DNA of 64,000 nucleotides from Lentisphaeria bacterium (GTDB taxonomy: Bacteria > Verrucomicrobiota > Lentisphaeria > Victivallales > Victivallaceae), in contig CAAGDG010000182.1 in the NCBI GenBank assembly GCA_900768515.1, positions 32,516 to 96,515 on the forward strand, in the 5' to 3' direction. This document shows, in pieces, positions 59,901-64,000 of the stretch. The position numbers and the translations under genes are program-made. The notes under the pieces were generated by a model. That model did not search any database, was not told the origin of the DNA, and saw nothing but the letters and a program-made list of their open reading frames with translations. Each line of letters starts with the position of its first letter. Position 1 is the first letter of the stretch.

Positions 59901-60614
59901 CTGAAGCCGTCGGAGGCGGAACTCCGCCACCGGCAGGGGCTGCTGCGGCTCTTCCGGCTGGAAAACGCCCCCCAGATCAAGTTTCTGAAACGGAGCGTCC
60001 GGGTCTCCCGGCCGGTTGAGCTTTCCTGGTTCCTCAACTACCGGGATTACGCCGACGACCTGCTCGATCAGGCGGTGGCGGAGGCCTTCGGCCGACCCGC
60101 GGCGGAGATCCGCGACGCCCTCGCCTACGGCGCCGCGGCGGAACGGGCGAAACAGGAGATCGGCACCGTCGAAGACGCTCTGCTGCGCAAGCTCGAAGCC
60201 CTTTACCCGGCGTACGCGCAGATCGTGGAACTGCTGCCGAAACTTCCGGGCCGCTGCGACAGCCGGTCCGACGTGAAGCGGCAGCTTGCTTTTCTCTTCC
60301 GCAACCACTTTCTGCGTTCGCCGGCGGTGTTCGAATCCTACTCCCGCTATCTGCGCGGCCTCAAACTGCGGCTGGAACGGGCCAACGCCGCTCCGGGCCG
60401 GGATGAAGCCAAGCTGGAACCGATTGCCGGATTTCTGGAACGGTTCCACCTCGCGGTGGAGAGTGTCGACGAGATTGTCCTGCACCCGGAACTGCACGAG
60501 TTCTGGCTGCTTCTGGAGGAGGCCAGGCTGGCCGCCTTCGCCCCCGAGGTGCCGCTGGCGATCCGCGCTCCGCTCCGGCAGCTGGAGCGGGCGTGGAACG
60601 AACTGCGGCTCTGA
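56913..60614 (+). CDS. hrpA: ATP-dependent RNA helicase HrpA
   Basis: This 1233-residue DEAH-box helicase shows Walker A GDTGSGKTTQ (residues 49-58), IIDEAHERSLNIDF near residue 147, SSATLD (motif III) and QRRGRCGR (motif VI). The helicase-associated HA2 and OB regions follow, then a long DUF3418 C-terminal domain from about residue 640. This length and the C-terminal domain are those of bacterial HrpA, which rescues stalled or collided ribosomes. It is translationally linked to the MFS gene, though a functional link is not obvious. Confidence 0.93.
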   Translation: MSSAPPVKPELAASCEQLAIRFPEELPIVRHVDEIREAWSRRQVIIVGGDTGSGKTTQLPKIALSLGFGRTGRIGCTQPRRLAAVAMARREAQELGCECGTAVGYQVRFDDRTCRETALKFMTDGILLAEIRNDRRLRQYQTLIIDEAHERSLNIDFILGYLKELLPLRPDLRVAVSSATLDLEGFSKFFDDAPVIAVEGRTYPVEDYFMPPEYDEDLSTQIGRAVDFVTSLDPRGDILTFLPGEREIREATDLLTGRRLPQTEVLPLFARLSAADQQRVFSPGARRRIILATNVAETSVTIPRIRFVIDSGLARIKRFNPRTQVEELQIESISQASARQRRGRCGRIADGLCVHLYSEDDLNRAAPYTDPEIKRASLAGVILQMASLGLPRIDRFSFLNPPPAAAVREGIRTLEDLRALDHAGRPTREGWRLASLPIDPHLGKMLLEGERLKVLPELLAITSFLSIQDPRERPQEKQQAADEAHRRFRDPKSDFLTVLNLWNALSAQTGSNRLLRGFCKQNFLNFNRIREWRNLAADLAEAAAELRWERAKIPGVLPEPPYEPVHRAILAGIPRHIARYLPEEQYFLGTGGRKFLIFPGSGLYRKRPVPAWIMCFALVETSRLFARQNAEIKPEYLELAAPHLCSKIYDQPRWDPVSGFVYARERLTFGGLLIHAGRRVHYAKSHPVEAREIFIREALGTGALSIPGSWVEKNAAVLADLARMEEKVRRPGTILDPEAVVQHYLTLLPAEICSTRSLREMIAHDRQDYSIAPADAMQEQFIRWKKEDYPDELNFSGQRFRLRYAFAPGEPEDGITLTAPESRLNLLPGSVLDYLVPGYLPEKVELMIRALPKPVRQMLAPISETTARFLESLDAGESFREEPLAVSLADFLCNLCGEPVAPGAFDAVRLPEHLIMKLEVVDDSGRSLGIRREMPEQLRTGSRLSGSVRAARAFTRSGCTAWPGEGALPAEVELPGGRKAYPALCDEGESVGQALYLKPSEAELRHRQGLLRLFRLENAPQIKFLKRSVRVSRPVELSWFLNYRDYADDLLDQAVAEAFGRPAAEIRDALAYGAAAERAKQEIGTVEDALLRKLEALYPAYAQIVELLPKLPGRCDSRSDVKRQLAFLFRNHFLRSPAVFESYSRYLRGLKLRLERANAAPGRDEAKLEPIAGFLERFHLAVESVDEIVLHPELHEFWLLLEEARLAAFAPEVPLAIRAPLRQLERAWNELRL

Positions 60615-60627
60615 AGCAGAGGATCTC

Positions 60628-63600
60628 CTACTCCGCCGCCGGCGGCATCGCGGCGACCAGTTCCAGGCCCGTCTCGCTCCGGAAGCGGAGCTGTGCGGTC
60701 GCGGCCGGCACCAGAACCCGGTCGAACGGCTGAAGATCCATCCGGAAGGAACCGGCTTCGACGGTTCCGCTCCCGGCGGTGACGATCAGCACCCGGAGTC
60801 CTTCGCCCTCGAACTGCGCCTCGCCCCGGATTTCGAAACGTTCCGCCCGGAAGCGGTCGGTGATCCTCCGGTCGAAGAGCGTGTAGCGCTTCGACTCTCC
60901 GACGGTTTCGACGCACTCCGGACGGATGAAACAGCACTCGCGGATCTCCTCCGCCGAACGCGGCGTGAAATCGAACATGGAAACCGCGAAATCGACGTCG
61001 CGCCCCATGAAACGGGCGCTTTCTGGAAGCAGATACCCTCCCCGTTCGAACTCCACGCGCACGGCGAAATCGGTCGGCTCCATGATTTCAATCATGAACA
61101 CCCCCTCCCCGATCGCGTGCGGGAACCCTCCCGGCACCAGAAACACGTCGCCGGGTTTGACCGCGATCCGGTCGAACGCCGCTTCGATGGCGGAGGTCTC
61201 CTGCTTTTCGATCATCCGCTTGAACTCCTCCGGGGCCGGCGGCCGCTGGAAGCCGAGGTAGATGTAGGGGTCGCACTCCGGCCGGACCCCGAGGATGATG
61301 TAACCCTCGGTCTTGCCGGAGTCGGCATTGAGGTGGCGCTTTGAAAATTCGACCGTCGGATGGCACTGCAGGTGGAGCCGGATCGACGAATCGAGGTACT
61401 TGAGCAGAAATCCCAGTTTGGCGCCGAACCGCTCGACATGTTTTTGCCCGAGCATCCGGACCGGGTCGCGGGCAAGCAGTCCGGCCAGCTCCGCACCCGT
61501 TCCATCCAGCAGCACCCGGGACAACCCCTCCGGCCGCCGTCCCGGATTGACCGCCGCGGTGCAGGAGGCGATCCAATCCTCCGGAAAGTGGGAGTCTTCG
61601 GCGGGGGACCGGCCGGCGATCCCGTCGAGCGTCTTGCCACCCAAATAGGTGCGCCACACCCGGTTCTCCGGAATCCGCATCAGCGGCGGCAACGTATGGC
61701 GCTTCAGTTTCAAAAGCGTGTTCTTCGCCCCCTCCAGCAGCAGAGTGCCGTGATCCCGGGAGAGTCGGCCGGGACCGAAGATCACCTCCGCTTCGCAGTC
61801 GAGCCCAATCCGGCAGCACGCCTTCGCTTCGGCGTTGGCGACCAGCAGGTAGTCGGACTCCATTCCGGAGGCGAGGGAAACCGGAGTGTTCGCCTCGACC
61901 GCGACAATTCCGGGGTGCATTTCGCAGAGAAGGTCGAAGATCCGTTCGCAGGCGGCGTCGGCGCCGCCGTTCCAGACCGGCATCCCGGCGTAGACCACCG
62001 CGCCGCGCCCGGTTTTCCGGCGCAGGACCATCGGATTGCGGTCGATCACCTCGGTCTCCGGAAGAAGTTCGAGCACCTCCATATTCTGTTCATCGATGTC
62101 GACGTGACGGGCGCCGATCAGGTCGTTCAACGGACCGCCCGGAATCTCGCGGTAGAGCCGCCCCTCCGGATCGAAATCGACGAAGGGATAATTGGCGACC
62201 AGGGTTCCGCCAGCGAGAACAAAACGCCGGAGCTTTTCGATCGCCGCCGTCTCCAGCGTGACCGAATACGGCAGAAAGAGCACGTCGACGCCGTCCAGAT
62301 TCAGCGTCTCCGGTGTCACGATCCGGAGCGGAATGTTCCGTTCAAACGCGCGCCGGTAAACGCCGAACCGCCCCTCCGCCGGCTGCGCGTCGCCGATGAT
62401 CCGGCGGACATTCGAATTGACCGCTTTGACCATGATGTTGTTGATCCGGTCGTAAAGGATGGCGGCGCGCGCCGGCACCCGCAGTCCGCACAGATCGGGA
62501 TGGCGTTCCAGAAGTTTGCCGAAAGCCCCCACCGCAGCCGCGCGGGGACTCGGAGAACCGTCCGCCAGCACCAGTCCGCGCCCCCCGAGCTGGATGCCGC
62601 TGCGGAACGGAGTCCATTTCCAGTAGACGACCCCGACGCTGCCGTGCATCAGCGCCTCCAGATTCCAGAGCGTCAGCTCCTCGCCGGAAACCCGTTCCAC
62701 GGAGAAAATCTCGGAGTAGCCGTGACTCTGCATCTCGGAGACCAGAAACCGCCCGCCCCCCGCAGCCGCCGCGCCGTCGAAGGTCAGCGCCCGCAGCCAC
62801 GCCGCATTCTCCCGCAGCAGACGGCCGCCGGTCTTGGGATAAAACGAAATCCCGAAACAGTCGACCGCGGCGGCGACTTTCCAGTCGTCGGTTCCCCGAC
62901 CGAATTCGCTCCAGACGGCGTTGGTCATCACATTGTCGGCAATCACCGGGTGATCGGGATCGGCCGCCCGAAGCACATCCGCCCACTCCCGGCAGCAGGC
63001 GGCAAGGTTTTCGGTGCGGAACTCCTCCCAATCCACCTCCGGCATGATCGAAGCCCAGAGCACCGGGTCGCGCCGAATCTGGGCGAAATCGGTGTAACTC
63101 TTCTTCCAGACCCGGTTCAGCTCCTCGATCGAAGAGTACTTTTTCTTCAGAAAACGACGGAACTCCTCCATGGTGAAGGCGTCAAAACTGCGGAAATGGG
63201 TCTCGTTCCAGACATCCCATCCCGCCAGCGCCGGATGTTCCTTCAACTCCGCCGCCGCGGTTTCCAGAAAGCGGCGCAGCGCCTCCCGGACCCGGGGATG
63301 GTTGTAGTTCAGCTCGCCAAGTCCGTTCTGACGGCGGGCGGGCAATCCGTCCTCCTCAAGCACCGCGACCTCGTCGGAATAGATGCAGTCGGGATAATAT
63401 TCCAGATTGGCGACCTGACCGGTCAACTCGACAATCACGCCGATCCCCTGCTCCGCCGCGGCGTCGAGCAGCAGCTTCTGCTGCCGGAACACCGGCTTGC
63501 CGTTCTCATAGAAGGCCGGCGGCCAGATCACCACCGTATTCATCGCCAGCTCCCGCATCCGGGAACAGCACTCCCGGTAGTAGTCGAACGTATCGTCCTG

Positions 63601-63642
63601 CTCCAGCGTCAGAACCGCACCATAACGATATTGCTGCGTCAT
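60628..63642 (-). CDS. Fusion: GH42-like glycosidase + mannose-6-phosphate isomerase
   Basis: This 1004-residue protein combines two enzymes. Residues 1-650 form a GH42-like barrel and accessory domains: acid/base Glu147 in WDVWNETHF, nucleophile Glu303 in FLVSEMQSHGYSE, and a trimerisation-like Rossmann part. Residues from about 654 on are a type I phosphomannose isomerase: RVWRTYLGGKTLDGI, EDSHFPEDWIAS, zinc residues in HLQCHPTVEF and TEGYIILG, and DVFLVPGGFPHAIGEG. No stop or shift separates them. ATG 63642 has GGGAGAA upstream. No signal peptide, so it is cytosolic. It may hydrolyse a mannoside and channel the sugar phosphate; this is inference. Confidence 0.87.
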   Translation of the reverse strand: MTQQYRYGAVLTLEQDDTFDYYRECCSRMRELAMNTVVIWPPAFYENGKPVFRQQKLLLDAAAEQGIGVIVELTGQVANLEYYPDCIYSDEVAVLEEDGLPARRQNGLGELNYNHPRVREALRRFLETAAAELKEHPALAGWDVWNETHFRSFDAFTMEEFRRFLKKKYSSIEELNRVWKKSYTDFAQIRRDPVLWASIMPEVDWEEFRTENLAACCREWADVLRAADPDHPVIADNVMTNAVWSEFGRGTDDWKVAAAVDCFGISFYPKTGGRLLRENAAWLRALTFDGAAAAGGGRFLVSEMQSHGYSEIFSVERVSGEELTLWNLEALMHGSVGVVYWKWTPFRSGIQLGGRGLVLADGSPSPRAAAVGAFGKLLERHPDLCGLRVPARAAILYDRINNIMVKAVNSNVRRIIGDAQPAEGRFGVYRRAFERNIPLRIVTPETLNLDGVDVLFLPYSVTLETAAIEKLRRFVLAGGTLVANYPFVDFDPEGRLYREIPGGPLNDLIGARHVDIDEQNMEVLELLPETEVIDRNPMVLRRKTGRGAVVYAGMPVWNGGADAACERIFDLLCEMHPGIVAVEANTPVSLASGMESDYLLVANAEAKACCRIGLDCEAEVIFGPGRLSRDHGTLLLEGAKNTLLKLKRHTLPPLMRIPENRVWRTYLGGKTLDGIAGRSPAEDSHFPEDWIASCTAAVNPGRRPEGLSRVLLDGTGAELAGLLARDPVRMLGQKHVERFGAKLGFLLKYLDSSIRLHLQCHPTVEFSKRHLNADSGKTEGYIILGVRPECDPYIYLGFQRPPAPEEFKRMIEKQETSAIEAAFDRIAVKPGDVFLVPGGFPHAIGEGVFMIEIMEPTDFAVRVEFERGGYLLPESARFMGRDVDFAVSMFDFTPRSAEEIRECCFIRPECVETVGESKRYTLFDRRITDRFRAERFEIRGEAQFEGEGLRVLIVTAGSGTVEAGSFRMDLQPFDRVLVPAATAQLRFRSETGLELVAAMPPAAE

Positions 63643-63672
63643 ATCAGATTCTCCCGAGTTGTTGTTCTCTTT

Positions 63673-63700
63673 TAATGTAGACGGTCTCCGCCCGGAAACA
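63673..63700 (-). promoter_or_regulatory. Promoter of the GH42-isomerase gene
   Basis: TTGTTT (63700-63695) and TACATT (63678-63673) on the minus strand are spaced 16 bp, about 30 bases before the ATG. Confidence 0.5.
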
Positions 63701-63842
63701 AGCTCCCAAAGGCAGAAAAAAGACATTCTCTCCCGAAACCATCGCCATCCAGTCGTACCAAAAGCGGAACACTTCGCCACAGGATAGAGAATTTTTGGAG
63801 AAACAAGCAGAAAAAAATGGTACACTTTTTACCGTTGCGTTT

Positions 63843-63871
63843 TTGCATCCGGCCCGGCGGCCATCTATAGT
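63843..63871 (+). promoter_or_regulatory. Promoter of the right-edge gene
   Basis: TTGCAT (63843-63848) and TATAGT (63866-63871) are spaced 17 bp, 36 bases before the ATG at 63908. Confidence 0.65.
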
Positions 63872-63907
63872 ATCCGGAGAAACATTTCTCACAGAAAGGA
63901 GATTCGC

Positions 63908-64000
63908 ATGCGTGCAGAACACTACCCGGCCATCGTGCTCGGAGCGACGGTACGGGGCTGCGGAATCGCCGCGGCAACACCCGGCAGCCTGATTCTCGAC
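63908..64000 (+). CDS. Short Rossmann-fold protein, N-terminal fragment (cut by window edge)
   Basis: Only 31 codons are present. The sequence HYPAIVLGATVRGCGIAAA then PGSLILD is a beta-alpha-beta nucleotide-binding start with the same shortened first helix as the protein at 23434 (VVGAGCWSAGMALA-RKSLLIID). AAAGGAG lies seven bases upstream. It is probably the first gene of another FAD-oxidoreductase pair whose large partner would lie beyond the window. Confidence 0.6.
   Translation, partial: MRAEHYPAIVLGATVRGCGIAAATPGSLILD

Noticed and set aside
57603..60497. 964-codon minus-strand open frame opposite hrpA
   Set aside because: Shadow of hrpA; no domain or start-site evidence.
1..64000. tRNA, rRNA, transposase or prophage genes
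   Set aside because: The larger intergenic gaps I read show no cloverleaf with TTCGANNC arm, and no integrase, transposase or phage structural motif was seen.

Overview
The window is a GC-rich (roughly 60%) stretch of a bacterial chromosome, almost fully coding, with about 50 protein genes, short intergenic gaps and many 1-8 nt start/stop overlaps. No rRNA, tRNA, CRISPR array, transposase or phage gene was found. Gene content points to a strictly anaerobic, saccharolytic fermenter: a trimeric (bifurcating-type) [FeFe] hydrogenase, D-lactate dehydrogenase-like enzyme, Rex, glycogen metabolism, Entner-Doudoroff enzymes, L-arabinose isomerase and secreted or cytosolic carbohydrate esterases and glycosidases. 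The eukaryotic-like branching enzyme, the FAD-oxidoreductase pair, the sialate O-acetylesterase lipoprotein and the short GH42-like enzyme together suggest a PVC-group bacterium such as Lentisphaerota/Victivallis. This taxon is an inference from gene style, not a proof.

Layout. 1-7.1 kb (minus strand): glycogen cluster cbm48 - glgP - glgA - glgB, with araA translationally coupled to glgB. 7.1-9.1 kb: thiL-tsaE-CPBP protease operon with a promoter predicting a leaderless mRNA. 9.3-12.8 kb (plus): asnB, trxB and a YgjP-like metallopeptidase. 12.8-16.8 kb (minus): phoB-phoR, with cysS upstream. 16.9-20.9 kb (minus): a secreted gluzincin coupled to recQ. 20.99-21.35 kb: an array of about 98-bp repeats. 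21.3-23.1 kb (minus): eda-kdgK (KDPG route). 23.4-26.1 kb (plus): a short Rossmann protein plus a FAD oxidoreductase with a repeat-like C-terminus. 26.3 kb: a zinc-ribbon protein with a very acidic tail.

26.7-35.5 kb (plus) is the most coherent accessory region. It holds rex, a thioredoxin-like [2Fe-2S] ferredoxin, a PAS-bearing sensory [FeFe] hydrogenase and a SpoIIE/PP2C phosphatase, closed by a terminator. A long leader and the trimeric hydrogenase hydC-hydB-hydA follow. The first unit looks like a redox/H2-sensing relay and the second like the enzyme it would tune.

35.6-47 kb: fba, a sialate O-acetylesterase lipoprotein, an acetyl-xylan-esterase-like hydrolase, beta-carbonic anhydrase with xseB, an iron-sulfur-flavoprotein-like reductase, aspartate-type aminotransferase, an ABC exporter, hpt, a periplasmic metallo-beta-lactamase-fold enzyme and ogt. 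47.3-55 kb: TolC-like lipoprotein, def, a DUF1189-like membrane protein, a bacterial CDC123/D123 homologue, a 2-hydroxyacid dehydrogenase, an amidase lipoprotein, a DnaQ-type exonuclease and an unknown cytosolic protein. 55-64 kb: hisB, an MFS transporter, hrpA, a fusion of a GH42-like glycosidase to mannose-6-phosphate isomerase, and the start of another short Rossmann protein at the right edge.

Many intergenic regions carry clear sigma70-type promoters. Their -10 box is usually TATATT or TACATT, spaced 16-17 bp from a TTGNNN -35 box. Eight good hairpin-plus-T-run terminators separate the units.
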